Positions 35,052 to 46,569 of a stretch of 64,000 bases of DNA are shown piece after piece. The stretch comes from Chrysopilus asiliformis. Its lineage: Eukaryota > Arthropoda > Insecta > Diptera > Rhagionidae. The notes under the pieces are model-generated. The model had not been told where the DNA came from. It saw only the letters and a program-made list of their open reading frames with translations, and did no database searches. Numbering within the stretch: the first letter of the stretch is position 1; every line of letters begins with the position of its first letter. Made by a program: the position numbers and the translations under genes. The DNA is taken from NCBI GenBank assembly GCA_964034945.1, contig OZ035962.1, positions 87,832,650-87,896,649 of the forward strand, read 5' to 3'.

Positions 35052-36636
35052 CATTATATTCCCGACCAAAAACCAGCGACATGTTAATAATACTCATTTA
35101 TCATTTATTGTTTTTTTTTTTTTTATTAGTATTTTTATTGGTTGTTGATTATCGACAAACAGTCCCCGGGTGAATTTGGGTGATAATCCCAAGGGTCTAT
35201 CCGTATTTAACACGCAATAAAAGTCAACGATGCCTTCTTTTGGGTTTTTTTTTGTCTAATGAATTTTCCAATTTTCCATTTAACCCATGAAACTTCTCAA
35301 GTTTAATATTCATAGTATCTAAAATGTTATCTACTTGGGTTTAATCTACATATGTGCAAGTCGGTTCTGTACGTACAACGATGTCAATTCGCTCCTAAGC
35401 CATGCGGCCCTTGACTGCATTATGTTGAATTCTCATATAATATCATTTTGTCAATTACCATTAAAAATTAAATTCAACGACAGATTGCCCCGACAGCAGA
35501 ACATTAAAATTCAAAATCGATAATATCCAGCTCGGCATAATCGAAAAGCATTTAAAACTGTAACACAGCAGCAGCATAGCATAATGTGGAACATCGCATA
35601 ATAAATGCTCTTGAGAATGCTCCCTTTTTTCAAGTCCAGCGTCATAGGGTATGGTAAACATCAGCATCGGGAAAAAAACATTCGAAACTAATTACATGAA
35701 CAAATTGAAGTGAGGAGTATTTTTCAATAATTTCGAGGATTTACTCATCCGAGTTGATGGTCTGGAAGCAGGACTAAATGCTGGACCATCAAAAAGCCCC
35801 AACAACTCACAATAGACAGCATCTGTCTTCATTCTACTTTATGTACTCGCATAAAATTATGGTATGGCGTCTAAGAAAAAATTTTTTTCAACATCAGTCC
35901 ATGCCTGGCTTTGTTTATTTTTTAGATTATCGTACGTGCCTCAAAAAGATAAGAAAACCAGAACCCATAAGGATCGAATTGAAAAAAAAAACAATAATAA
36001 AAAGATATCTTTAAACGAAATTCCCATTCAGAACCAGAAATTTTTTTTTCTAAACAAACATGTGGCTGACAGACTCCTTTCCTCTCTCATATAACTCAAT
36101 ATTCCTTCGATGTTTCTTTGAAATGAAAAATCGTTCCCTGATCTGCCTCGATGTTCCTTTCGCTAGGCTGAGTTGATCCTTGGCGAAAGCAAACACAAGA
36201 ATCGAATCAGGTTATGACAGGGCAATGTGAGCGAAAGGAACAATTCTCTTTATACACATTTTAACCAAGGAATTTAGGGAATTCAATGATGACGAAAGAA
36301 AAAAAAACCTCTCAGATTCATGATTTGGTTTTTGAAAAGCAAATATTGCACTTTGGCAGAGATTTTTCAAATGCCCGAGGATGTTTTTGTTGCTTTGAGC
36401 CATCATCGATATTGACAATAATTATGGAAGTGATCAAGGATGAAATAAAAGGACGAATGAACTCGATTTTAATTGTATTTTTAAACACAGTTTCGGTGTG
36501 TGTGAAGCATAACAAGAGCTAATTGCCCAGAAGTGCCTAATTTTAAAATAGGTACACGGCGGAAAATTTGGATCAATTTTTTAAACTTTTTGAGTTTACA
36601 TATTTATACCAACTACTAGCTTTACCCATCGTTTAT
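35052..36636. other. No gene recognised
   Basis: AT-rich with moderately complex patches at 35335-35700 and 36280-36520. The overlapping short frames on both strands match no family I know. No repeat was paired. Confidence 0.3.
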
Positions 36637-36990
36637 CATCCTCGGCACTACAGCTCTCGAAGAGCCTGGACCTCCTCAATTGAGGTTTCATAACAATTTC
36701 TTTCCTGCTTCGCACCTACAAGTTTTACATGGATTGCGAACCATGGATGAATTACAACATTTGTAAGGTTTTTACGTTGCAACCCATCAAACAGCAGAGG
36801 CCGTGATAGCAATCTAGACCGATGATGTCGTTAGACCAAGCGGCAACTATCACTACTCATTTCGTAAAGCAAGTTGAGTGGACTTGAAATAACAGCGTCG
36901 GGAATTGAACCACCGACCTACTGAACCACCAACCTATTGAACCACCTTATACGTGTTAAGTACTTTACCACTTGGACTACGCTGGACTTC
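36637..36990 (-). repeat. tRNA-derived SINE, copy 2
   Basis: It matches copy 1 (12403-12737) from the CTCTCGAAGAGCCTGG hairpin at the left to the tRNA-like head at the right. Between the box B region (GGAATTGAACCACCGACC, inverted box B) and the head there is a short local duplication of GAACCACC words not present in copy 1. Confidence 0.75.
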
Positions 36991-36999
36991 GTTACCGGG

Positions 37000-37204
37000 T
37001 TAAAGTCTTCCACATGTTTTTTTGCATAAAAAAATGAAACAACTTAAAAGTTTTAATAAAAAAAAGCGTCAGCCCTTTAGGACCTCCTGTTTCGAATTTT
37101 GAAATTCTAACAACAGACTCGTGTTCTGCGACCCCAAAAAACACCCTAAAGTCAGTTTTCCGAGAAAAAATTGGACAAAACATTTTTGCGTTATTATTTT
37201 GTGT
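37000..37204 (-). repeat. Family F repeat fragment
   Basis: CCCTTTAGGACCTCCTGTTT, GTTCTGCGACCCCAAAAAAC and ATTTTTGCGTTATTATTTTG match family F copies at 16062 and 46110 in the plus direction; strand is given loosely. It ends at the TTAA of the next element. Confidence 0.45.
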
Positions 37205-37837
37205 TTAACCCTGGACCCGTGTACTATAAAACTTCCATTTATCGTGTACTTGGGCACTCAGTGCCCAGATGCAATTCCAATAGAAAATGTATGGCTGGTT
37301 TGTTTAAAAACCATAAAAATTGGTTTATTCGTTAAACAAGTAGAAATACAATGGGAAAATATAATTTGCAAAAATCTACTGAGAATATAGACCACCTTGT
37401 AAGCTCGCGAATCTGGTACTCGATTTCTCCAACAAATCATGTACTCCACGAAAGAAAATGCAATACATGACAACAATACAATATAAATATTATAATATAA
37501 ATAATATAACAATACAATATAATATCTGCATACAAGAAAAATCATAAAAGGGGAAAAACCCAAAGCTGTAATCAAAATAAAAACAAAATTTATACAAAAT
37601 GTACTGACTTGGGCACTGAGTGCCCAAGTACACGATATTACGCTTTTTTTTTGACAGCTTCCACAACCCCCCCGAAGATATGCAATTTGGATTTTTTTGT
37701 TTTGTTTTTGTATTCTAAATTTCAGTATCTTTCAGAAATATATTGCATTTCATCATATTCTTTATTAAAAATATGGTTAATTTCGGTTCGAAAATCGTTC
37801 TGGGCACTCAGTGCCCAGTACACGGGTCCAGGGTTAA
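37205..37837. mobile_element. piggyBac-like MITE with GGGCACTGAGTGCCC palindromes, 625 bp
   Basis: The interior runs 37209-37833 between TTAA at 37205-37208 and 37834-37837. Ends are CCCTGGACCCGTGTACT and its perfect inverse. A 15-base near-perfect palindrome GGGCACTSAGTGCCC is present three times, at about 37252, 37611 and 37802; the middle one extends to 21 bases (37608-37628). The right TTAA is also the left TTAA of the next element. No transposase was found. Confidence 0.88.
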
Positions 37838-38125
37838 CCCGTTCGGTACATGTTTTTTTCTATGGGGGTTAAAGATTCTCTCTATACAAATTAATGATGT
37901 TTAAGCTATTAGTATTCATTTAAAACAAAAAAAAAATTGAAGAGTTTTATTTTTTACAAATACGTCCACTGTAGTCCAGCTTTTTACTCAAAAAATCAAA
38001 ATTGGGTCACAAATGCACTTAAAGGTGCACTGAATGAGAATAGAGTGTTGAAAATAAATAAATAATAAGACAATTCAAATTTTTTAGCATAATGCCATAT
38101 GGCATCAAAATACCGAATGGGTTAA
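37834..38125. mobile_element. piggyBac-like MITE, family P1 copy 2
   Basis: The interior runs 37838-38121 (284 bp) with TTAA at 37834-37837 and 38122-38125. Ends are CCCGTTCGGTA and, inverted, CCCATTCGGTA. The interior closely matches copy 1 at 631-912 (for example TACGTCCACTGTAGTCCAGC against GTGGTCC). It abuts the previous element through one shared TTAA. Confidence 0.88.
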
Positions 38126-38640
38126 CCATTGAATCATTTCTGATTCATGGTTTTTACGCGACCTTTCTAGCTTTGAATTCTATTGGAATTTCTCGGCTTA
38201 AAAAATATAAAAAATATAACAAAATGTTGTATTATTTTTGTGGATGTTTTCAAAAATTTCCATTTCGATTTTCGCATTTTCAATAATACGGTCTAGTTTT
38301 CATAAAATTTTGTTTTCGCAAAAAAGTTACCTCTTGCAGTTCTTCTATTTCGCCAGAAAAAATATTATTTAATTTTTTTTTAACAAACCCATCTGTAAAG
38401 AGCACTCTTAAGCCGCGCCGTTTAAAAAAGTGATGGTATTTTAAGGCTATGTAGCAATGTTTTAAAGCACGGGTGCAGAGTCGCTCTAAAAATGTCCAAA
38501 CTCCCAGTACATTATGTGAAATTTAAGACGAGTCCAAAAATTGACATTTTCCAATGGCCCCAAATTTTGAACATATAGGATAACTTGTACACCTCAAAAA
38601 TAAATAATTTTTCCATGATATTTTGAGATAATATTCTGTT
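38126..38640. other. No gene or repeat recognised
   Basis: AT-rich DNA between two elements. The frame 38092-38286 starts inside the TTAA element and is not a gene. Confidence 0.3.
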
Positions 38641-39166
38641 TAATGGCGTTTTCGACTGGCATGCTCTTTTTGCTCTGAAGTTGCTCTAAATTTGCTCACT
38701 CTGAGATCTTGTGTTCGACTGAGATTTTTTGATCGCTCGAAAAAGAGTTACGTGTTCGAGTGACGCAAGTACTCCGTCTGCGAGCACTAAAAGAGCATTT
38801 TTCGAGCAATTTTGTGATCTGCCTAATGTAGTCAGATTTGAGTTGGTCTTTTGAGGTTAAGGCTAACAAAATCGTGTGGAATCGTAAATGGAAGATATTT
38901 ATGATTTTGATTTCTTGGATTCTTCTTCATCTAGTGAAGAAGAATTTCATTTGGTCAGAAATATATTAGTGCAGTGTCAACTTAAGGGGAATATATCAAA
39001 ATTAATTTTAATTTGTTTTATGCTTCTTCTTGTTCTTTGAGAAATGCTCGACTCCCAAGCAGAGGTGCTCGAAATCTACTCGAGATCTGCTCGAAATACC
39101 TTGCTCTAAACTGGGGTAGAGCGTGCTCTGAATCTGCCCTGAATCTGCCAGTCGAAAACGTCATAA
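38641..39166. mobile_element. PIF/Harbinger-like MITE, 520 bp, TAA duplication
   Basis: The element runs 38644-39163 between TAA at 38641-38643 and 39164-39166. Ends are TGGCGTTTTCGACTGGCATG and, inverted, TGACGTTTTCGACTGGCAGA. The subterminal parts repeat TGCTCGAAA/TTCGAGC and AGAGC words. A TAA duplication supports PIF/Harbinger. There is no transposase. Confidence 0.87.
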
Positions 39167-39891
39167 GAATTGGTATGTATATCAAATACGAATATCTTGT
39201 TGTGATAAAAATCAAATCATTTGACTTTTTGTTGATATTCCCGGATTCAAAAGCATAATATATGAAGCTTTTATATATTGTACTTACACAGCTTAATTCT
39301 TAGATCACAGAATAATTGATACTCACCTGTAAAGAAGAAAAAAAAATCATTTAAAATTAAATCAAATAAAATTTTATAAGAAACTTTATGTGAACGATCA
39401 AAATATTTAAAAAAACCTAATTTAGTAAAAACAAAAATATTTAAGGTTGGTTTTGTTACGGTTAGTAAAGAAATGTTGTCACATGTAAGTATGTAAGTCC
39501 GATGACAGTACAACATTTTCAGTACTTCGTTCTTGTAACGATAACGGAGGGTCTTTTAAGGAAAACGTGGTTACCCTTTTCCTCAAATTTTCCGGAAAAA
39601 ATCTGATCTGGACGTTTTTGGAGTCGCTGAATTTGATTTCGACGTTAAGAAGTCTGTAAGGATATCTTAAAGCCAAGAATATGTATTCGAAGACTAAAAA
39701 GGATATATTTTATACGTTATTTTGGATTTTTAGTAATTTGATTAGTATGACTAAAAAGGAAATAATTTAAAAAAATTAAGGTTTTGTTAGCTTAATTAGC
39801 TGTGGATGCGTGCTGCCCATAAAATACGTCACGCTGATTTTGGCCTTTTCGAAGGATATCTCTCACTGCCTTCCTACAAGCTTTTTCACAA
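39167..39891. other. Diverged dispersed repeat and MITE end fragment; no gene
   Basis: About 39520-39690 is alignable with 1300-1530 (shared ACGATCCC/GCGACTCC region, TTTTCCTCAAATTTTCCGG and GGATATCTTAAAG). CTGCCCATAAAATACGTCAC near 39807 matches the ends of the 168-bp element at 56349. Confidence 0.45.
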
Positions 39892-40434
39892 TTTTTATAC
39901 CCGTATGGTGAAACCAAAGGGTATATTAAATTTGCCTTACCGATAGTAACGCCAAGATCCCGTTATCACACACAAAAATGAATTGCACCAGTGTGTTTAG
40001 TATGATAAAAAAAATTGAATTTTGCATGTCCGTCCGTCTGTCCGTCCGTCCGTCTGTCTGTCTGTCTGTCCGTCCGTCTGTCTGTCCGTCTGTAACGCGG
40101 ATTGCGGGCGCACGGATTGAGCTAGAGACTTAGAGTTTTTCGTAAAATGCAAGGCTAAGTTCGTTAATGGGCAAAAATAGATTATTAGGGGGGGTACCCC
40201 CCATACGAATGAAAACGTTTTTTGCGAATATCTCAAAAACGGTGCATCTTATCAAAAAAGTCCAAGAACAAAAGTTATTTAGGATACGATTCTACATAAA
40301 ACTATCATAAAAATCTTATTGAAAAGTTTGACTTCAAAGTAGAGTTTTGATACAACTGTTCGCCATTCGCTTAAATCACCATACGGGTTTTCAATAATTG
40401 CCAGACTGGCAATTATAGCTTTTGTTATGTTTTG
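39892..40434 (+). repeat. Family D (GTCY)n-type repeat, copy 1
   Basis: It begins TATACCCGTATGGTGAAACC and has ATGAATTGCACCAGTGTGTT, the tract CCGTCCGTCTGTCTGTCTGT at about 40026-40092, GCGGATTGCGGGCGCACGGA, GGGGGGTACCCCCC and the 3' palindrome AATTGCCAGACTGGCAATT at 40396-40414. The architecture parallels family A block for block. The minus frame 39997-40236 is repeat sequence. Confidence 0.8.
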
Positions 40435-41480
40435 TATGCTGTTTAATACCATCATCACACTACCATAACCTACCCCCCGTCCAACACCCCTAACTTTCTG
40501 ACAAAAATATTAAGAAAACTTGAAACAAGAAAAACTCCCTCTTTCCCCCATGAAAAACAGCAAAGAACTCACGTCACCCAGTAGATATTTAACAATAATG
40601 TGCAAACGATGTTATTTCAATTAGTGACAATTCAATTACAAATTTTAATTAAAATACGGGGAGGGTGTCAAACATATGGAAAAACTTTTATCATGCGAAT
40701 AAAAACAAAACAGAAATCTTTTTGTCATTTTTCATACGCCATTTAAGTTGTCGCGACGCTATTATTATGAGGAGTGAAATGACATACAATAATTAAAAGC
40801 GCAAGGCAATGATATCATTCGACTGTGAAATACACTCGTAGCTCATCATTAATTCCTTCATTTGTTCAGACATGACTGAGCTTAAAATTATCTGCTCGAC
40901 CTTAGATGGCGTTTGGCTCCATGCTGGTGACATCTCTAAGAACGTCTCAACGAAATGTAAAGAGCAAAAAAACCGTTCAGCATTCATAGACTCTACGATT
41001 TGAGAGTTTTCCTTGCGAAAAAAATCCTTAGAATCCTGAATACTGTGGTATTCACTACTGGAAAATTACGATCTGGCAACGCTGCCAGGAAGTTTTCCCC
41101 ACGTCGCAGAGTGTTTTGAGTAGAACGAATTTTGTGGCATTTGCCAAAAAATCGACTGTGGAATTTCACTATTACAACAATTGTATTTTATTAGGAAACA
41201 ATTGCTTCGTTTAAAACTTCTTTAATTTTATTTTTAACATTTTTACCTTTTTTTTACAAACAAGAAAGGTTGTCTATTTCATGCGCAGGGCAAATTGCCG
41301 GGCATTTCATGTACCAGCATGGCACAGAATAATTTGATAATAATTTGATTAATAATTTGCTAATATAGCTATTTTCACTGCCCTGTTATGCTAATCACTG
41401 ATTGATTTAAAATAAAAATCTAAAGCAGAGCTGCTATGGCGAGGCTCAATTTTGACGCAGTTTTTTGCATTCAAAAGCTA
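40435..41480. other. No gene or repeat recognised
   Basis: AT-rich. The 64-residue minus frame 40793-40987 is unrecognised. Confidence 0.3.
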
Positions 41481-41489
41481 TTATCATCC

Positions 41490-41860
41490 CATAGAACCCC
41501 ATGGATTTTGGAAAAAATTAACCGTTTTCGAGATATTCGGAAAAATCTTTTCCATTTGTATCTTTTCCATTTTGGAAGAGGGGGTAACGAGTGATCACAT
41601 TAAATTTTAATATATGGCAGACTTATGTAGAATGATATTCTAAGCACTTTTTGTCTAAACAAATTATTCGAAAATATTAGCCGTTTTCGAGAAAATTGAA
41701 AAAAAAAATACATTTGCATGGGAGAGCAGAGGAGGGTCGTTCAATTTTTTCCCAGTTTCAGAAAAGGTTTATCTTTTGATAAAATCTTGTTCTATGCAAA
41801 ATTTCAACTTTCTATGTCAATTAGTTCTCGAGTTTTCAAATGTTTTTGCATAAAACCTTT
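41490..41860 (-). repeat. Diverged family A-like repeat
   Basis: Two modules with CCGTTTTCGAGA, ATGTAGAATGATATTCTAAG and GCATGGGAGAGCAGAGGAGG echo family A modules in inverted orientation. No GTCY tract or ends were identified. Confidence 0.45.
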
Positions 41861-41879
41861 CAACATTACACCCACTTAT

Positions 41880-42655
41880 ATTGATTTCAAGAATTTGGAC
41901 TCGGCTTCGCCCGTCTAAAAGCGTGAGTATAACAAAACCACCACTCTATGTTATAGCTGGACTCCCAGCGAGCATTTATGCCGAATTTCAGGTCAATCCG
42001 CTCGATAGTTTTCCCAAGAAACAGTAACATGGTGGAAAAACTAAACTTAGGATTCACTTTTGTCCGCCCCCTTACTCCCCTACCATCCGAGCCACTTTTC
42101 AATGGGTCTCTGCTAGGGCTGGACCGTTGACGAAGATTTGTGTGAAATTTCAAGACAATCGGTTCAGCCGTTTTCACGTGAAAGAGGAACAGGCAGACAG
42201 ACAGACACCAACTCATTATTATATACTAGCTTGCATATACTAGCTTGATGGTCTATGTTGGAGCTAAACTTCAGGCCGATCGGCTCGGTAGTTTCCCCGC
42301 GAAAGGGTAATATAGAGGAAGAGCTAAGGTTCGAGATTACTTTACCCCCTCCCCGTACTCCCCCACCTCTCGGGCTACTTTTTAATGGGTCTATGTTGGG
42401 GCTGGACCCCCGACGAACATCTATGCCAAATTTCAGGCCAATCGGTTCAGTAGTTTCCCCGCGAAAGAGTAACATAGCGTAAAAACTAAGTTTCGAAATT
42501 GCTTTACTCCCTCTCCTTACTCCCCACGCGCTACTTTTCCGTATGCCTATGTTAAACTACCACAGACACTCATGCCAAATTTCAAGTCAATCGGTTCAGC
42601 CGTTTTTGCGTGAAAGAGAAACCGACAGACAGACAGACAGCAACTCATTTTTATA
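41880..42655 (+). repeat. Family F 3' part, duplicated, with two GACA tracts
   Basis: The module GCCGAATTTCAGGTCAATCC, GTTTTCCCAAGAAACAGTAA and CGGTTCAGCCGTTTTCACGT is repeated several times. Two unit ends, each with a CAGACAGACAGAC tract (about 42187-42205 and 42626-42643) followed by CAACTCATT and ATATATAC/TATATTAG, show a tandem pair. This kind of end is common among insect Helitron-associated repeats. The minus frames 41887-42216 and 42164-42475 share repeated peptide words because the repeat is duplicated. Confidence 0.65.
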
Positions 42656-42852
42656 TATTAGTATGTATGATATTGATATGAGGTTTGATTATGTAAGAAA
42701 GTTATCACTTTACCGTTAAGGGGATTAGGCTGTGTTTTTTTGTAGATCTGTGTTTTCTTTTTTGTACGATCGGATAATATAATCAAAAAACATTTAGCTT
42801 GAAAAGCAGTTTGATAACCTGGTAACAAGACGGTCCATCCGATTATCTACTC

Positions 42853-43067
42853 TTAACACGTTGACTGCCAGACCAATTTTGCAAAAATGTAAGGGAGATG
42901 TCAATACATGTAGACGTATGTAGAATGTACGTATGTATGAATGTATGTATGTATGCATTTAGAATGTAGACCCAGTTATCGAAAATGATAGCCTTGGCCG
43001 CTCATGAAGCATAGTGCCAATTTTCATTGGCTATCAAAAATGATAGCCATGGCAGTCAAAGTGTTAA
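42853..43067. mobile_element. piggyBac-like MITE, family P2 copy 1
   Basis: TTAA at 42853-42856 and 43064-43067 flank a 207-bp interior with ends CACGTTGACTGCCAGAC and, inverted, CACTTTGACTGCCATGG. It contains a TGTATGTA-rich stretch and TATCAAAAATGATAGCC palindromes. It is the inverted counterpart of the copy at 55006-55281. Confidence 0.85.
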
Positions 43068-44285
43068 AGGACACAATATTTATTATATCCTTTGCAGACG
43101 GTTGGTTATTCACATATCTTATGTTAGATTTTGGTTAGCGGCCAAAACGGAGAAAAAAATGAAAATCCCAAAAGAAAAACTAAGGGAAAAATCAATTTAC
43201 CAGCCAACAAGCCACTAATGTTTGATATTCGCTCATATTGCATGGAATTCCTTTTCCCAAAAAGGGTTTTTCCATGAAAGGAAGCCGACGACATTCCAGT
43301 TTTTTAAATCCACTACAATGAAACTTGTAGCAGCCGAACCCTTTATAAGCCAGAAATCAATCTAAGCTGGACAAATTTTCTACTCTTGAGAAAATCCAGT
43401 TTTTCCAAGTTTCACTGTATAATGACGTCAAATGCCTAAGGATTGTTATTTTTCAATTTAATTGCGAAATCGACTTCGATGGTTTCCGTGCTCTGAGCTA
43501 CGACTTGAACAAAAATTTCGCATTAAAAATTCAAAAACTACAATTGGATTCGATGAAAATTTCCAATTCTTTCCCTTTTAGTTAACAAAAGGACAAACTC
43601 TGCTAAAAATAAACTCGTACATAAAATAAGAAGTCTTAATTATAATTCGTGGCGAATGGGAAATTTTCGCATGCCATAATAAGGAAAATTTCACTCTTTG
43701 AACTTTTTGGCCCAAGTCGCCCAACGCCGAGACTGTCATATCAAAATTCATCTTCTTTACATACAATAAATTTTGCGATAAAAGATCAAAACAAAACCGT
43801 ACATGATACAAAGGGTCTATATAGTATTATTATGGAATTTTCTAACTAAAATATTTCACCACAGAGTTTTTTTTTCGGGGGTTCGGGGTTTTGGGTTACC
43901 AGCCAAGTTCGGGTAGAGATGGGGCTGAAAAGACGGTTAAGTGGCATTAAATTTTATTCATTAACAATTCAACCTAAGAATTTTGTGAGATGCGAACGAA
44001 AACCCAAATACTGAGAAAATCAGTTTACGTTCAACTTAAAATTTTCCTTTGATGAGTTGTAATTTATTTAAGCGAATTTAGTTACTGTAATTTCAATCGG
44101 TAGGCGAGCATAGCAAAATGGGATTAGATTTTCGCAAAATACCAAAAATTCATTAAAACTTGGGATTATAATTGAACCGTGCTTTTTTTTAGATAAACTG
44201 TTTATCACAATCTTATGGGAAGGAAATCCTTAAATAAACCGAAATTTTGTAAAGATTTTGAGGAGCACAAATTTGGAAATTTAAA
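43068..44285. other. No gene recognised
   Basis: AT-rich DNA without paired repeats. Open frames on both strands at 43578-43849 overlap and match nothing known. Confidence 0.3.
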
Positions 44286-45118
44286 CATAAGAAAAGCTAC
44301 AATTGCCAGGGGTCAATTGTCAAATACTCTTGACAGACGAAATGTTTTTTTAAAAAAATACACTTGTATAGAAGAGGGGGAAAGGAGTGCTCCGATAACA
44401 TTTTGATGTATGGAATGGTTATGGAAAATTATATTCTAAACACATTTCTTCTTTATAAATTTTTCGATAAGATGCACAGTTTTCGAGAAAACCGGAAAAA
44501 AGTATTCCTGTTGTATGGGAGAGGGGGGAAGCAGTGGTCCGATTCGATTTTGATGTACGGATGAGTTATGTAAAATCCTATTCTAAACACATTTTACCTT
44601 TATAAATTTTTCAATATGGCTCACCGTTTTCGAAAAAATAGCAAAAAACCATTTCGTTTATATGGGGGAGGGGAGAAGGAAACATCAAATTTTGCGCGTT
44701 CAAGAACTTAGCCTAGCCATTTACGAGAAATGTAACTGTACAAAATTTCAAGTCTCTAGCTCAATTCTTTCGAAAGTTATGGTGTTCACGAACGGACAGA
44801 CGGACGAACATGCAGAAATCAAAATCTTGTGTCATTGCTAAAGCCCCCCTATTGAGACTAACGATTACGATTACGATTGCGATTACGATTTAGCTTCGTC
44901 GACCAATGAGATCAAAGCTTCGTCGACCAATGAGATCATTTTCTTACTGTTGAAAGCGTTGATCTCATTGGTCGAGAAGCTTCAATCGTAATCGCGATCA
45001 TAATCGCAATCGTTAGTCTGAATTGGTCTAACACCCTGGTGTGGTTCATTTTTGTGTCCGATGATTGGTTCGATACGTTACAAATGGTGTACTAAATCCA
45101 ATGTACTCCTATATGATA
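44286..45118 (-). repeat. Family A repeat copy 5, near complete
   Basis: Inverted, it has the 3' hairpin region (AATTGCCAGGGGTCAATT at about 44301), two TTTACATAAC-type modules, the GAGCTAGAGACTTGAAA block (inverted at about 44745), a very short GACGGACG tract at 44797-44807, and the 5' block ending at about 45118. A GATTAC-hexamer MITE interrupts it at 44841-45027. The frames 44215-44564 lie inside the repeat. Confidence 0.8.
44838..45030. mobile_element. MITE with GATTAC-hexamer termini, 187 bp, CTA duplication
   Basis: The element runs 44841-45027 with CTA at 44838-44840 and 45028-45030. The uninterrupted site is seen at about 3579-3588 on the opposite strand. Terminal parts share GACTAACGATTRCGATTACG inverted, that is, a subterminal array of GATTAC/GATTGC hexamers. 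Two direct copies of CTTCGTCGACCAATGAGATC lie left of centre and an inverted one on the right. Confidence 0.8.
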
Positions 45119-45152
45119 TATCATATATAAAAAAGTATGTTCACGTTTCTTA

Positions 45153-45618
45153 CACAGGGACTACATTGACTTTTATTTCTTGTGTACCAGCAAAACTGTT
45201 TTCTAAAAAGCCAGTGTGGACCAATCTGGTTTATCAGTTTTTCTGGTAAGACAGTGCTGGTATACCATTTTCGTAGACAGCGCTGGTATACCAGCGCTTT
45301 TGACAGGCAATCAAATTAAAATGGCGGAAACTAAATTTTCGAGGAAAGATATATGGGAGCTTATCATTATTTTACGAGAAAAGGAATTTTGAATGGAATG
45401 CACATTCTAGATATTACAAGAGAGTCGAATTGATAGATTAGTTTTTTTCCAGACGTTTTAAAGCCAATATTTTGGCAACCATTGTTGTTTCCTGCTCAAT
45501 GACATTTCGCCTACTGAACTGTTTTATCAGAATTTTCCCACCAAACAAATTTGACAGATAGCGACTAAAAGGCTTACCAGCTGGTATACCAGAAATAAAA
45601 GTCAATGTAGTCCCTGTG
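45153..45618. mobile_element. 466-bp MITE with CACAGGGACTACATTGACTT ends
   Basis: CACAGGGACTACATTGACTT and its perfect inverse form the ends, and similarity continues through TTATTTCTKGTRTACCAG. The interior contains repeated CTGGTATACCAGC words. The flanks TA / CTA leave the target duplication ambiguous (TA or 3 bp). No coding capacity. Confidence 0.8.
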
Positions 45619-45657
45619 CTAAGGTCACTTTCAAAACATTCTTATTTGTTTTTAATC

Positions 45658-45814
45658 TTACCCGGCCTTTACACGCGACTGTAAAGTCTGTCAGTAGCAC
45701 AGACTTCAAATGTCAAATTACTGACAACGAATTAAAAGACATTTAGCGAACTGGCAGTCAGTGCATTTACACGAGACTGTGTCAGCTCTACAGACGCGTC
45801 TAAGGGCCGGGTTA
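45658..45814. mobile_element. PIF/Harbinger-like MITE, 151 bp, TTA duplication
   Basis: The element runs 45661-45811 between TTA at 45658-45660 and 45812-45814. Ends are CCCGGCCTTTACACGCGACTG and, inverted, CCCGGCCCTTAGACGCGTCTG in outline. The interior repeats GACTGYMAGTC words. Confidence 0.78.
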
Positions 45815-46105
45815 ACATAATTACTTTTTACTTTTTAAAATATCTCGACTGCTTTTCTTTACCGCTCAAATTAAACCCTCTTAAAAAACTGCTTTCGTTA
45901 CTTCAAAAACTCAATCAAAATCACATATTGACCTAATTATCATGCAATTCAGCATTATTGAATGCATATATTTTCTAATTGAGCAATATTGATTCAGGCA
46001 AGCACAATTGCAAATATATAATGCAAAAAATTTGGTTCAATTTGATTTTGCTAATATTTATTTCAGCTACTGTTTAAAAAACAGACTACATAATATCTTA
46101 TAATA
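45815..46105. other. AT-rich, nothing recognised
   Basis: A short unassigned stretch between two repeats. Confidence 0.3.
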
Positions 46106-46109
46106 TACT

Positions 46110-46400
46110 AGCAGACCCTACGTTTTTTGTATAAATTTTAGAATGCCAAAAAACCGTAAATACCTTTTGGGGAAAAACGGTATCCTTTCAGGACCTTCCG
46201 TTTAGAATTTTAAAAATCTAACACCGCATTCGCGATCAGCGACCCCCGAAACCCCATTATGCCAATTTTTCCGGGGAAAAATGGGAAAAAGGATATTTGC
46301 GTTATCCTTACAGGACTTCGAAATCCTGGCTCGAAATCCCCGATCTGAAAACCATCTCTCCTAATTTTCTCGAAAAAAAAATGCCAATTGTAAGCTTCTT
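46110..46400 (+). repeat. Family F repeat fragment, 5' part
   Basis: CCAAAAAACCGTAAATACC, TATCCTTTCAGGACCTTCCG, GCGATCAGCGACCCCCGAAA and TTTGCGTTATCCTTACAGGA match the copy at 16062-16590. It starts CTAGCAGACCCTACG. Confidence 0.6.
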
Positions 46401-46569
46401 AGAAGCGGCCACCTTATTCCTTCCCTAAAATGGTAGCTTGCGTAAAAAAACGAATCATTCAAATCGTTCTGGTGGAAATTCATAACTCAGCATATATGGA
46501 AAATCCTGATTTTTCAAAAGCTTTTATTTACCTTGCTTTTTTTTAAATCTTCTATTTAGGATGCTTTTT

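Noticed and set aside
39892..40434. Classical Helitron call for family D
   Set aside because: There is a 3' hairpin but no CTRR end or Rep/helicase gene, so only HINE/mini-me-like architecture is stated.
42164..42475. 103-residue frame with repeated TTEPIGLKF words
   Set aside because: The repeated peptide comes from the internal tandem duplication of family F; the plus strand is open there as well.
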